From positions 72,936 to 136,935 of the forward strand of contig JALCBJ010000003.1 of NCBI GenBank assembly GCA_028066595.1: DNA of 64,000 nt, written 5' to 3'. Source of the stretch: Thermoanaerobaculia bacterium (GTDB taxonomy: Bacteria > Acidobacteriota > Thermoanaerobaculia > Multivoradales > J023). The stretch's first letter is position 1; the number at the start of each line of letters is the position of its first letter. The notes beneath the pieces are model-generated. The model did no database searches. It had not been told where the DNA came from and worked only from the letters and a program-made list of their open reading frames with translations. Of the stretch, positions 1 through 8,099 are shown in pieces. Both the position numbers and the translations under genes were made by a program.

Positions 1-400
1 ACAGGCGCCGAACAAGAGGCCAGGCAGCTGGCAGGATGCCTGCGGTCCCAGCGGGTGCCGGTTGGGTTCTGGCTCCGAGGCAGCAGGCAAGGTGCTGGTG
101 CCGATTCTCGGGACAGGCGCCGAACAAGAGGCCAGGCAGCTGGCAGGATGCCTGCGGTCCCAGCGGGCGCCGGTTTGGGTTCTGGTTCCGAGGCAGCAGG
201 CAAGGTGCTGGTGCCGATTCTCGGGACAGGCGCCGAACAAGAGGCCAGGCAGCTGGCAGGATGCCTGCGGTCCCAGCGGGTGCCGGTTGGGTTCTGGCTC
301 CGAGGCAGCAGGCAAGGTGCTGGTGCCGATTCTCGGACAGGCGCCGAGCAAGAGGCCAGGCAGCCGGCGAGAAGCCGGCGGTCCCAGCAGGTTGCTGGGA
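1..400. repeat. 112-bp tandem repeat (minisatellite), about 3.5 copies
   Basis: Copies of a unit beginning ACAGGCGCCGAACAAGAGG start at positions 1, 113, 226 and 337, giving periods of 112, 113 and 111 bp. The fourth copy is partial and more diverged (GAGCAAGAGG, then CCGGCGAGAAGCCGG). The array is probably cut by the window edge. Each unit contains a perfect 6-bp hairpin, CAGGCA-10 nt-TGCCTG (21-42 in the first copy). No plus-strand frame is closed by a stop inside the unit, which explains the three overlapping ORFs listed here. Because 112 is not a multiple of 3, the repeat does not encode a regular peptide repeat, so it is most likely non-coding. Confidence 0.93.
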
Positions 401-425
401 CAGATCCCTCTACCAGCTGGTCCTC

Positions 426-463
426 GCGTCTCGTGACCGGCTCAGCGTCTCGTGACCGGCTCG
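426..463. repeat. 19-bp tandem duplication across a stop codon
   Basis: GCGTCTCGTGACCGGCTCA at 426-444 is followed directly by GCGTCTCGTGACCGGCTCG at 445-463, differing at one base. The pair sits on the 3' end of the minus-strand VWFA-like gene and contains its stop codon, so the duplication shaped that gene's last residues (EPVTRR). Confidence 0.9.
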
Positions 464-1851
464 ACGCCTGCACCGTTCGCCATCTGGATCGAGCTCGGCA
501 GATGGACGCCTTCGAACCAAACGATGCGCTGTCGATCGACGTCCTTGCGCATCCGTCGCGCCGCAGCGCGCAGCTGAGAGAACTTGTGGATTCGCTCCGC
601 GCTACCGCCGACGACAGCCGTTTCGGCTCTGTCGTCGACGACATGCCACACGTAGAGCGGCACGCGGATGGCCTCGAGAAACCGGCGCACCGCAGGCTCC
701 GAGTACAGACTGCGTTCGTGCCACCCGCCGGCCACCGCCAGCACCACCGCTCGCCGGCGATTGGACTCGGCCGCCCGTAGACCAGCCAGGGCCACCGCGT
801 CCCAGATCCGGACCTCGCCACCGTCCTCCACTTCGTCGAGCGGCAGGCTCAGTGCCCGTGGGAGACCGCCCATCTGCTCGGTGATGTCGGGAGAGATCAA
901 AAATCGATCGAGCTCCACGCGACGCCCGCTTCCCGATCGAGCTCGGGGAAGAAGGACGCGCAAGCGGATGTCGTGAGGCAGGCCGAGAGCCGATCGGACT
1001 TCTTCCTCGGCGCTCAACTGCTGGGGTGGCCCGCCGCGGAAACCTCCCAGGTTCGACGAATCGATGCCCGAGCCGACGGCCACCGTGCCGAGAGCGGCTG
1101 TATCGACGGATAGACCACCTTCGGGCATGCCGTCGAGAGACAACAGCGTCTCGTCGACCTCAGGACCCAACACCACGACGACATCGGCCAATCCCTTTTC
1201 CACAGCGACGACTTTCGGTGCCCTCTCTCCATCGACGAAGCGGAACCAGCCGTTCATCTTCTCTGCTCGGAGTCGTCTTCCACCGGTCACCGGAAAGGCC
1301 GTCAGCTCGGCATTCGTCTGGAAGCCCGGTCCAAGACCGAAGATCAAGTGCGCCGACGCCTGCACCTCAGGTCCAAACTCCAGCTCCACTTCCAGAAGAT
1401 GAGACACACCCGAGTCGACGTCGGGCAGCGAGATGACCGACACCCGCTCGGCAGGCGTAGCACCCTCGAGCGCCAACCTCTCGCCGTCGAGGATGACCGA
1501 GGCCGCCGTCGGGTCGACTGCCACTGCACTCTCCCAGTGGGTCCGAACCACGGCCGAGCCATCGTCACGGACGAGAACGAGGCGCACTTCCGCAGGCGGC
1601 CGGGGGAGGTTGAGCAGTTGTCGGGTTCGAGACACTTCGCGACCGGCGTCGTCAAATGCCACAGCCTCCAGCTCGCGCGGAGCGAGGTCGTTGCCGAAAT
1701 CGACCTCGAAGTTCCAAGGTGGATGCTCCCGCGCGCCGACGACCTCGCCCCCCAGACGAAGCTGGATGACAGCCACCTCAGGTGAGGTATCGAGCGCGAC
1801 TAACTGTGGCCCGCCAACCAAACCGAGGAAAAGAGTCAGAAACTCGACCAT
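442..1851 (-). CDS. VWFA-related domain protein
   Basis: The 469-residue protein has a short hydrophobic N-terminus (FLTLFLGLVGG) that could be a weak export signal. A beta-rich region resembling repeated Ig-like modules follows. The C-terminal third (about 300-440) has the alternating strand/helix pattern of a von Willebrand factor A fold, including IWDAVALAGL followed by RRRAVVLAVAGG. Such proteins are abundant in Acidobacteria and usually exported, but their substrates are unknown. A clear MIDAS DxSxS motif was not seen, so metal binding is doubtful. The gene lies 35 bp downstream of holA on the same strand and probably shares its transcript. Its extreme C-terminus is shaped by the 19-bp duplication. 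Confidence 0.6.
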   Translation of the reverse strand: MVEFLTLFLGLVGGPQLVALDTSPEVAVIQLRLGGEVVGAREHPPWNFEVDFGNDLAPRELEAVAFDDAGREVSRTRQLLNLPRPPAEVRLVLVRDDGSAVVRTHWESAVAVDPTAASVILDGERLALEGATPAERVSVISLPDVDSGVSHLLEVELEFGPEVQASAHLIFGLGPGFQTNAELTAFPVTGGRRLRAEKMNGWFRFVDGERAPKVVAVEKGLADVVVVLGPEVDETLLSLDGMPEGGLSVDTAALGTVAVGSGIDSSNLGGFRGGPPQQLSAEEEVRSALGLPHDIRLRVLLPRARSGSGRRVELDRFLISPDITEQMGGLPRALSLPLDEVEDGGEVRIWDAVALAGLRAAESNRRRAVVLAVAGGWHERSLYSEPAVRRFLEAIRVPLYVWHVVDDRAETAVVGGSAERIHKFSQLRAAARRMRKDVDRQRIVWFEGVHLPSSIQMANGAGVEPVTRR

Positions 1852-1886
1852 GCTGCCCTAAACGTATAGCGAAGGACGCAGGGGGA

Positions 1887-3374
1887 TCAAAGGCGCGATG
1901 CCACCAGCCTGCCCAGCAGAGCCGCCACCGCCGCATCGGCGTTGGTGACCTCTCCCTTGATCTGCAACTCGGTCTCCAGCACTCTCCAGGGAAGCTTGCC
2001 CAACTCCCCGCGATCCATCTGCGATGCCGCAAGGTAAGAACGGTGAAGGCGAAACGGATGGAGACCTTTGAGAGGGTTGGGGGCTCCATCGGGAGTCTCA
2101 CCCTGGAGAACGGGTGCCCACCGGTTCTTGAACTGGTTGTAGTTGCGAACACCCGGAGGAACCTTGCCGGAACGTGCCATACCCGCCACCGCGGTGAGCT
2201 GGCGGCAAAAGCCTGCCAGCAGTCCGAAAAACGACAGGCGGGCACCCATGGCGTCGCCGCTCGATTCCATCAATCGGTGGTACCGCGCCAGCGCTTCGTC
2301 GCCTCGGCCCTCCGCAACAGCGTCGAGGATCTTCCATACATCTTCGTCACCGCGGTCCTTGACCGTCTCCTCCACCAGCTGCCGGCGGATCAACGTGAGT
2401 TCACCGTCACCCTGTGCCTGGGCCAGGTTCGCCAGCTTGCGGTATTCACCTGCGAAGCGTCCCGTGGACTCTGCGTCGATGCCCTTGTCGCGCCAGCCGC
2501 CCGACTGCTTGAGCGTACGGCGAGCCAGCTCGTCGAGCGCGTCGCGGGTAATCCCGACGCCGGTCGTACGTTCCAGCTCCGCCACCACATCCGACAGCCC
2601 GTCGAAACCCCTCTTGCCAGCGGTCACTTGGGCCACCTGGACGAGGGCGTGCTGTTTCCGCAGCGTCTGAACCACTGGATGGTCCTCCGCTGCAACACGT
2701 TCTGCCAGCACCAGGGCGTGACCATCGGGGAGACCGCCCTCGGCCATCTTTCCGAGCTCGGCGAGATCACCCTCAGCGATGCCGAGCAGACCGCTACGGA
2801 GACCGGCCTCGAGCAATACGGCCAGGTCGTTCTTGAGCTCTCCAGCTTGCTTCTTCGAACGACCGCGTGGCTTCTTCTTCCGCAGTATCGCACCGCCCTG
2901 AAAGGCCCACTCCGGCAGTTCCCCGAGACACGATGAGGCCGATCCCGACTCGGGATCGATGCCGAAGACTCTGAGCGCCTGCATCAACCGCGAGGCGGCC
3001 TCGCGGCCCCGGCCGTCCAACTCGACATCGGCACCGGACACGGGAAGACCTTCCGCCGCCTCGTCCACCAAGTCCGCCGCAGATCTCGCATCGGCCAGGA
3101 TCGCCGCATCGATTACCAAGACGATCTTGGCGCTCGCAAAAAGGGAGAAGGTCTGGAGGTCGGTGAAGACCCGGTTCAGGTCAGCTGGCCGCCGGTGAAC
3201 GTCGACCTCACAGCCTGCTGCCTCCGCCAACCTCTCGGCGATGCGCAGCGCCTGGGGCTCGGCGACCACCAAGTCGCCGGACACGAGGTACACCGGACGG
3301 ATGTCGCCTTCCCCGATCGCCTGCACGACGGCGTCGGACAGAGCGCCTGTCGAGTTGTGGGAGGAACCGCTCAT
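1887..3374 (-). CDS. holA: DNA polymerase III subunit delta
   Basis: HolA opens the sliding clamp within the clamp-loader complex. The N-terminus has the family pattern RPVYLVSGDLVVAEPQALRIAERL, then the AAA+-like region (FSLFASAKIVLVIDAA). The C-terminus carries the collar-type helical domain (RQLVEETVKDRGDEDVWKILDAVAEG and FRLHRSYLAASQMDRGELGKLPWRVLETELQIKG). At 495 residues it is longer than the usual roughly 340. The extra length lies mainly in the middle and includes a basic patch, RKKKPRGRSKK. The track start is a TTG at 3410; the ATG at 3374 (MSGSSHNSTG) is preferred because the family-conserved part begins soon after it. Neither start has a strong ribosome binding site. Confidence 0.85.
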   Translation of the reverse strand: MSGSSHNSTGALSDAVVQAIGEGDIRPVYLVSGDLVVAEPQALRIAERLAEAAGCEVDVHRRPADLNRVFTDLQTFSLFASAKIVLVIDAAILADARSAADLVDEAAEGLPVSGADVELDGRGREAASRLMQALRVFGIDPESGSASSCLGELPEWAFQGGAILRKKKPRGRSKKQAGELKNDLAVLLEAGLRSGLLGIAEGDLAELGKMAEGGLPDGHALVLAERVAAEDHPVVQTLRKQHALVQVAQVTAGKRGFDGLSDVVAELERTTGVGITRDALDELARRTLKQSGGWRDKGIDAESTGRFAGEYRKLANLAQAQGDGELTLIRRQLVEETVKDRGDEDVWKILDAVAEGRGDEALARYHRLMESSGDAMGARLSFFGLLAGFCRQLTAVAGMARSGKVPPGVRNYNQFKNRWAPVLQGETPDGAPNPLKGLHPFRLHRSYLAASQMDRGELGKLPWRVLETELQIKGEVTNADAAVAALLGRLVASRL

Positions 3375-3434
3375 GGGCTTCGAGGATAGCCCACGAGCGG
3401 CCCTTCGCAACGGTGGATCAGAAGGCCAAGTGGA

Positions 3435-4136
3435 TCAGAAGGCCAAGATGAGACCTACAGAGATCTCCGGCTGTACCAGGTAGCTGTCTTCGTCATAGTA
3501 ATAGCAGTCGTCGAAGCCGAAGTCGTCCTCGCAGAAGAAATCGTCCCGGCCCACGTCTGTGGACAGGATGCGACCTTGAAACCGAAAACCCAAGTGTTCG
3601 CTTACGAAGACCTTGACGCCGCCTCCGACTCCGACCGAGAACTCATCTGCCTCGTCGATCCCTGGACCCTTCGGCGAGATGTTCGTCGTTCCGATCGTCA
3701 CGTCCACGAAAGGCTCGATCTGTCCCAGCGCCCAGGTATAGGCCACCCCGACGTGGAAATACTCCAGGTCGACCTCGACGGAGTCCCTGAAGTCCGGACC
3801 GTTGAATCGGAAGCGGCGAAACTCGAACTCGGTCTCCTGCTGGCTGTACATCAGCTCGACCTGCCAGTGACGATTGACGCGAAAGGCGGCCAGGATGCCG
3901 GCGCCTTCGCCTGCCTCCACATCGACGTCGTCGAACGAGAAGCCGAAGTCGTGCTCGCTGCCGATCTCACCTTCGAAGTAGTAGCTGGCGAACGGAGTGA
4001 GCTCGAAGCTCTTGCCGATGGATCGGCCACGGTGGCCGTCGTCGGCCCAGGCGGACTGTGCGGACAACAGGAGGAAAGCGCTGGTTGCGAGAAGGGTATG
4101 GAGAAAACGGAGCATCTTTGATTTCCGAATGAGCAT
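3435..4136 (-). CDS. Outer-membrane beta-barrel protein
   Basis: The start at 4136 (MLIRKSKMLRFLHTLLATSAFLLLSAQSAWA) gives a classical signal peptide cleaved after SAWA and has GGGAGA just upstream; the track start at 4262 adds an implausible leader. The mature protein of about 200 residues shows alternating amphipathic strands such as WQVELMYSQQETEFEFRRF and FFDVTIG-like stretches, and it ends in phenylalanine (GLILAF), typical of BAM-inserted barrels. It looks like an OmpW/OprF-like eight-stranded barrel. One loop near the end is very acidic and tyrosine-rich, with two cysteines (CEDDFGFDDCYYYDED). Function is unknown; a small porin or surface-binding role is inference. Confidence 0.72.
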   Translation of the reverse strand: MLIRKSKMLRFLHTLLATSAFLLLSAQSAWADDGHRGRSIGKSFELTPFASYYFEGEIGSEHDFGFSFDDVDVEAGEGAGILAAFRVNRHWQVELMYSQQETEFEFRRFRFNGPDFRDSVEVDLEYFHVGVAYTWALGQIEPFVDVTIGTTNISPKGPGIDEADEFSVGVGGGVKVFVSEHLGFRFQGRILSTDVGRDDFFCEDDFGFDDCYYYDEDSYLVQPEISVGLILAF

Positions 4137-4362
4137 GAGGGGTCTCCCATCTGTGCCGAGAGCATCTCGGACACATCGATCTCGAACGGGTGTGACGAGC
4201 CAGATATGGAGTAGCGAGAAAAAAGGATCGTCGAAGAATTGGTGTCCGACCGACGGCTTCAAACTAACAGATCTTTAGCCAGGCCAAGACGTACCAACGG
4301 GTTGTACGGTGGTGGGCACGAATCGTTACACATCCAAACGCATCCCGTCGGAGGACCTTACG

Positions 4363-5049
4363 ATGTACCTCTCCGAGTTCTTCATTCCCCGTCCTGGCCG
4401 CCTCGTCGTTGCGCCACTCCTTCTGTTGCTGGCCACTGCTTGCTCCGCCAGCACCGAGGGGCGCGAGGCGAGCGCCACCAAGGCCGACACGACACCCCAC
4501 GAGAGCCATGACGAGGAGGCCGACGCGATGCGCGAGCTGCTACGTCTCCAACCCGGAGACGTGGTGGCCGATGTGGGAGCCGGCGATGGCGACTGGACCG
4601 AGGACCTAGCGGCCTACGTGGGTGAAAGCGGCATCGTATGGGCCACCGAAGTGGACCCGGATCTTGTGGACGAGCTGAAGGATCTAGCGAAAGATCACCC
4701 TCAGATCCGGCCTGTCCTCGGTGATCAAGACAAGACCGGCCTGACCGAGAACTGCTGCGACGCGATCCTGCTTCGTCTCGTCTATCACCACTTCACCGAT
4801 CCCACCGTCATGCGTGCTGACCTCCACCGTGCGCTGAGACCGGATGCCCGCCTTCTCGTGGTCGAGATCACACCGCAACGAGGCTGGAGGGAGCTCGATG
4901 GCGTCCCGGAACGCGGGGGCCACGGCATCTCGATGGCACGGTTGATCGAAGAAATGGAATCCGATGGTTTCCGGGCCGTCGAGCGCCTCGAAGAGTGGGG
5001 CGACGAGGAAGACGAATTCGCAGTCGTCTTCGTCGCGACGACCGAGTAG
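4363..5049 (+). CDS. Exported class I SAM-methyltransferase-like lipoprotein
   Basis: The ATG at 4363 has GGAGGA seven bases upstream. It gives a lipoprotein signal (VVAPLLLLLATAC, lipobox LATAC, Cys about residue 27) followed by a low-complexity linker. The rest is a Rossmann methyltransferase: motif I DVGAGDGDW, motif II acidic VDPDL, motif III-like GDQDKTGL, and motif IV region CDAILLRLVYHHFTDP. A SAM-dependent enzyme in the periplasm has no obvious cofactor supply, so export is the odd point. It may have another small-molecule activity or be an enzyme relic. It is transcribed divergently from the barrel gene. Confidence 0.75.
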   Translation: MYLSEFFIPRPGRLVVAPLLLLLATACSASTEGREASATKADTTPHESHDEEADAMRELLRLQPGDVVADVGAGDGDWTEDLAAYVGESGIVWATEVDPDLVDELKDLAKDHPQIRPVLGDQDKTGLTENCCDAILLRLVYHHFTDPTVMRADLHRALRPDARLLVVEITPQRGWRELDGVPERGGHGISMARLIEEMESDGFRAVERLEEWGDEEDEFAVVFVATTE

Positions 5050-5178
5050 AGCAGCCGTCGATGGTCGGCGCTCGGGCGTTCGGCCCAGGATTCTCACCAC
5101 CAGCGCCAACCCTCTCGAACTAGCCGTCTTCGAGCGCCTCGTACCGCCAGCGCACGAGCTCGCGCGGTCGATCTCTCC

Positions 5179-7626
5179 CTACTCGTAGCGCAACGCCACC
5201 ATCGGATCCACCGAGGACGCACGAATCGCCGGCCACAGCGTGGCGGCGATGGCGACGGTGAGGAGGATCACCGGGACGGTGACGAAGGTGACGAGATCAC
5301 CGAAACCGACCCGAAACAGAATGCTGGAGAGCAGCTTCGACAAGCCGAGGCCGAGAACCAGGCCGGCAGCCAGGCCGAAGCAAGTCTGCTTGAGGCCCTG
5401 ACCGAGCACCATGCGCAACACTTCGCCCGCGCTGGCACCGAGCGCCATGCGCACACCCATTTCTTGCGTGCGCTGCGCGACTGCGAACGACATGAGGCCG
5501 AACAGACCGACGCAAGCGAGAACCAGCGCGACGACGCCGAAGATTCCGAACATGACGGCGATGAGGTTCGGTATGAACAGTGTTTCGGAAAGCACCTGGT
5601 TCATGGAGCGGACGTAGTAGAGGGGCAGGTCGGGATCGAGAGCCAGCACTTCCCGACGCAACGTGTCACCGAAGCTGTTGGGCTCGCCCTTGGTCTTGAC
5701 GACGATCCAGGTGAAGCGGGGCGTCTGTTGGGCGATCGGTAAGTAGACGCCATGCTGGTCGTCGGCGTCGTCGAAGTCGGCGAATCGAAGATCGGACACC
5801 AGACCCACGACTTCGACGACGCCGGCATTGGGGTCCTCAGCTTCCGCTTCCTCGCCCATCCACAGGTCGATCGACTTACCGATGGGATTCTCGTCGCCCC
5901 ACTCTCGGGTGGCGAAGCCCTGGTTCACCAGAGCTACCGCGGGTGCTTTGGCGCGATCGAACGCCGTGAAGTCGCGACCTGCCATAATCGGGACTTCCAA
6001 ACTATCGAAGTATCCCGGCGTGACCAGCACCCGGCGCGACCACGGCATCTGCCAGACCTTTTCGTACTCTTCACCGGGTCGCTCATAGTTTCCGCCGCCC
6101 GCGCCGATCGCTGTGTCGGTGGGTACCACGGTGCCGAGAGAAACTCCGGCCACCTCCGGACGTTGCTCCAGCCGGCGCGTGAGATCTTCGTAGAACGCGA
6201 CGCGCGACGCATCATCAGGGTACGCCTCCTCGAACAGACCGAGTCGCGCCACCAGCAGATTGTCGGTCTCGAATTGGAGGTCGTACGAATTGGCCTGCAC
6301 GATGCTGCGCACGGTCATGGCCGCGCCCACCAAGAGAGCCGCGGACACCGCGACCTGCGAGATCACCAGCGTCTTCCCGACCCAGCCCATTCGAAAGCTG
6401 GTGGAACCGCGACCCGCGTCCTGCAGAGCCTCGGTGACGTTGGAGCGAGTCGCCTGGAGCGCAGGCAGAAGGCCCGCCACGCCGGACGCCAGGAGTGTCG
6501 CGGCCAACGCCACGAAGAGTCCGCGAAGGCCGAACTCGATGTCGACCCAGAATCCTGGGTTGTCATTCTCGATGGCCACGGCGAAGGCTCCGGTCGCGTA
6601 GTACGCCAAGGCGCAACCCAGGACGGCTCCGACGAGCGCGATGGCCGCGGACTCCCAGAGCACCTGCCGGACGGCATGCCAGCGACTCGATCCGAGGGCG
6701 GTTCGGATGGCCAGCTCGCGGCTGCGCCGGGTCGCACGGCCCATGAGCAGGTTGGCGACGTTGAAACAGGCCATCAGCAGAACCAGGAGAACCGCCGTCA
6801 TCATCACACCCAGGATCATGCGGGTGGTTTCGCCGATGTACTCGTCGAGATAGGGCTGGACGATGGCACCGACACCTTCGTTCTCTTCTGGATAGGCCTC
6901 GGCCAGCCGACCCGCGATCAGACTCATCTCGGTTTGCGCCTCGTCGATTTCCACGCCGTCTTTCAGACGAGCCACGACCTCCAACGTACGTCCCTCGCCC
7001 CGGGCTACCTCGCCCGTCTCCAGGACCAGCGGCATCCAGAGCTCCTCTTCGATCGGGAACTCGAAACCGTCAGGCAACACGCCGATGACTTCCACCGGTT
7101 CGGCGTTGACTCGAACCTGACGTCCCACGATGCTCTCGTCGGAGCCGTAGCGCTGACTCCATACCTTGTGGCTGAGGAGCAATACCTTGGGCGCCTCGGG
7201 TGACTTGTCCGTTGGCTCGAAGCCTCGGCCCAGAACCGGCTCGACGCGGAGCAGGTCGAGAAAGTCGGGAGATATCCAAGCGCCGTTGAAACGTTCCGGC
7301 AGATTGTCCCCATCGGCCAGATTGAACGTCCCCATGGTGAAACCGGCCATGCCTTCGAACGACGTCTGCTGACGGCGCCAGTCTTCGAAGTTGTGGACTC
7401 CCACCTCGATCGAATCCCAGCCCTGCTCGAGGTTGTTCTGCTCCAGGTGCACGAGTCCACCCGGATCCTCGAAAGGCAATCCCTTGAGATAGATGCCGTC
7501 GATGATCGAGAACATCGTGGCAGTCAAGGCAATCCCTAGCGCCATCGCGACCACCGCCACGAGAGACGAGCCCGGAGACTTGAGGAGCTTGCGGAAGGCG
7601 TAGCGGAAGTTGAGGATCGCGTCCAT
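5179..7626 (-). CDS. ABC transporter permease, ADOP/MacB type
   Basis: This 815-residue inner-membrane protein has two copies of a MacB periplasmic-core plus FtsX unit. The layout is one membrane helix at about 20-40, a periplasmic core with the typical SPDFLDLLRVEPVLGRGF motif, three helices at about 275-395, a second core (about 430-650, SLEVPIMAGRDFTAFD), and three C-terminal helices. There is no ATP-binding cassette in the protein or beside it, so it must borrow an ATPase encoded elsewhere. This matches the acidobacterial duplicated orphan permeases. Such systems may export macrolides or peptides or act mechanically on the envelope; the substrate here is unknown. GGAG eight bases upstream supports the ATG. 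Confidence 0.9.
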   Translation of the reverse strand: MDAILNFRYAFRKLLKSPGSSLVAVVAMALGIALTATMFSIIDGIYLKGLPFEDPGGLVHLEQNNLEQGWDSIEVGVHNFEDWRRQQTSFEGMAGFTMGTFNLADGDNLPERFNGAWISPDFLDLLRVEPVLGRGFEPTDKSPEAPKVLLLSHKVWSQRYGSDESIVGRQVRVNAEPVEVIGVLPDGFEFPIEEELWMPLVLETGEVARGEGRTLEVVARLKDGVEIDEAQTEMSLIAGRLAEAYPEENEGVGAIVQPYLDEYIGETTRMILGVMMTAVLLVLLMACFNVANLLMGRATRRSRELAIRTALGSSRWHAVRQVLWESAAIALVGAVLGCALAYYATGAFAVAIENDNPGFWVDIEFGLRGLFVALAATLLASGVAGLLPALQATRSNVTEALQDAGRGSTSFRMGWVGKTLVISQVAVSAALLVGAAMTVRSIVQANSYDLQFETDNLLVARLGLFEEAYPDDASRVAFYEDLTRRLEQRPEVAGVSLGTVVPTDTAIGAGGGNYERPGEEYEKVWQMPWSRRVLVTPGYFDSLEVPIMAGRDFTAFDRAKAPAVALVNQGFATREWGDENPIGKSIDLWMGEEAEAEDPNAGVVEVVGLVSDLRFADFDDADDQHGVYLPIAQQTPRFTWIVVKTKGEPNSFGDTLRREVLALDPDLPLYYVRSMNQVLSETLFIPNLIAVMFGIFGVVALVLACVGLFGLMSFAVAQRTQEMGVRMALGASAGEVLRMVLGQGLKQTCFGLAAGLVLGLGLSKLLSSILFRVGFGDLVTFVTVPVILLTVAIAATLWPAIRASSVDPMVALRYE

Positions 7627-7745
7627 TTTCGGGCTCCGACGGGTAGGTGAATAGAAGAGACGAAGCTCAGCAAGGAATACGTCGGGGTCTCGGATCGGTT
7701 ACACATGGCTCACCGATGGCCGTATCGCGGCCGGAAGGGATCACC

Positions 7746-8054
7746 GTGCAGCACTCGGAACCCGATGATCATCACCTCCCGAATGGGATCCGTCTGGACG
7801 CGAACGCGGGGGAGTATCTCCTCGAGCTCGATGGCATGACGGCCGTGCTCCGCTTCCGCGAGCTCCCGAACGACGTAGTCGATCTCTACAGCACCTTCGT
7901 GCCTCCCGAAGCTCGAGGTCGGGGCATGGCGGGACGTTTGGTGGGAGCCGCGCTCGACCACCTACGTGCCGAGGGCAAACGGATCGTGCCTACTTGCTCC
8001 TACCTCGGTACCTATCTCGACCGACATCCCGAGGCGCGCGATCTCGTAGCCTGA
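7746..8054 (+). CDS. Small GNAT-family N-acetyltransferase (NATD1/YidJ-like)
   Basis: The track ORF starts at 7647, but GGAAGGGA precedes a GTG at 7746 at ideal spacing. That start gives a compact 102-residue protein (VQHSEPDDHH). Features of the small GNAT subfamily are the acetyl-CoA loop PEARGRGMAGRLV and the C-terminal block IVPTCSYLGTYLDRHPEARDL, which closely matches the NATD1/YjdJ pattern. Acceptor substrates of this subfamily are poorly defined. The gene stands alone between two minus-strand genes. Confidence 0.82.
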   Translation: MQHSEPDDHHLPNGIRLDANAGEYLLELDGMTAVLRFRELPNDVVDLYSTFVPPEARGRGMAGRLVGAALDHLRAEGKRIVPTCSYLGTYLDRHPEARDLVA

Positions 8055-8099
8055 AGGCCTTCAACGAGCAAGCTGCTGCCAGGCCGATTGCCGAGAGAT

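Noticed and set aside
1-400. CRISPR array
   Set aside because: Units are 112 bp and contiguous, with no short repeat/unique spacer alternation and no cas genes.
36-780. Overlapping plus-strand ORFs over the minisatellite
   Set aside because: They are open only because the repeat lacks stops in that direction, change frame every unit, and run into the antisense side of the VWFA-like gene.
5752-7203. Long plus-strand ORF (483 aa)
   Set aside because: It is antisense to the ADOP permease and has no family features; it is a high-GC shadow ORF.
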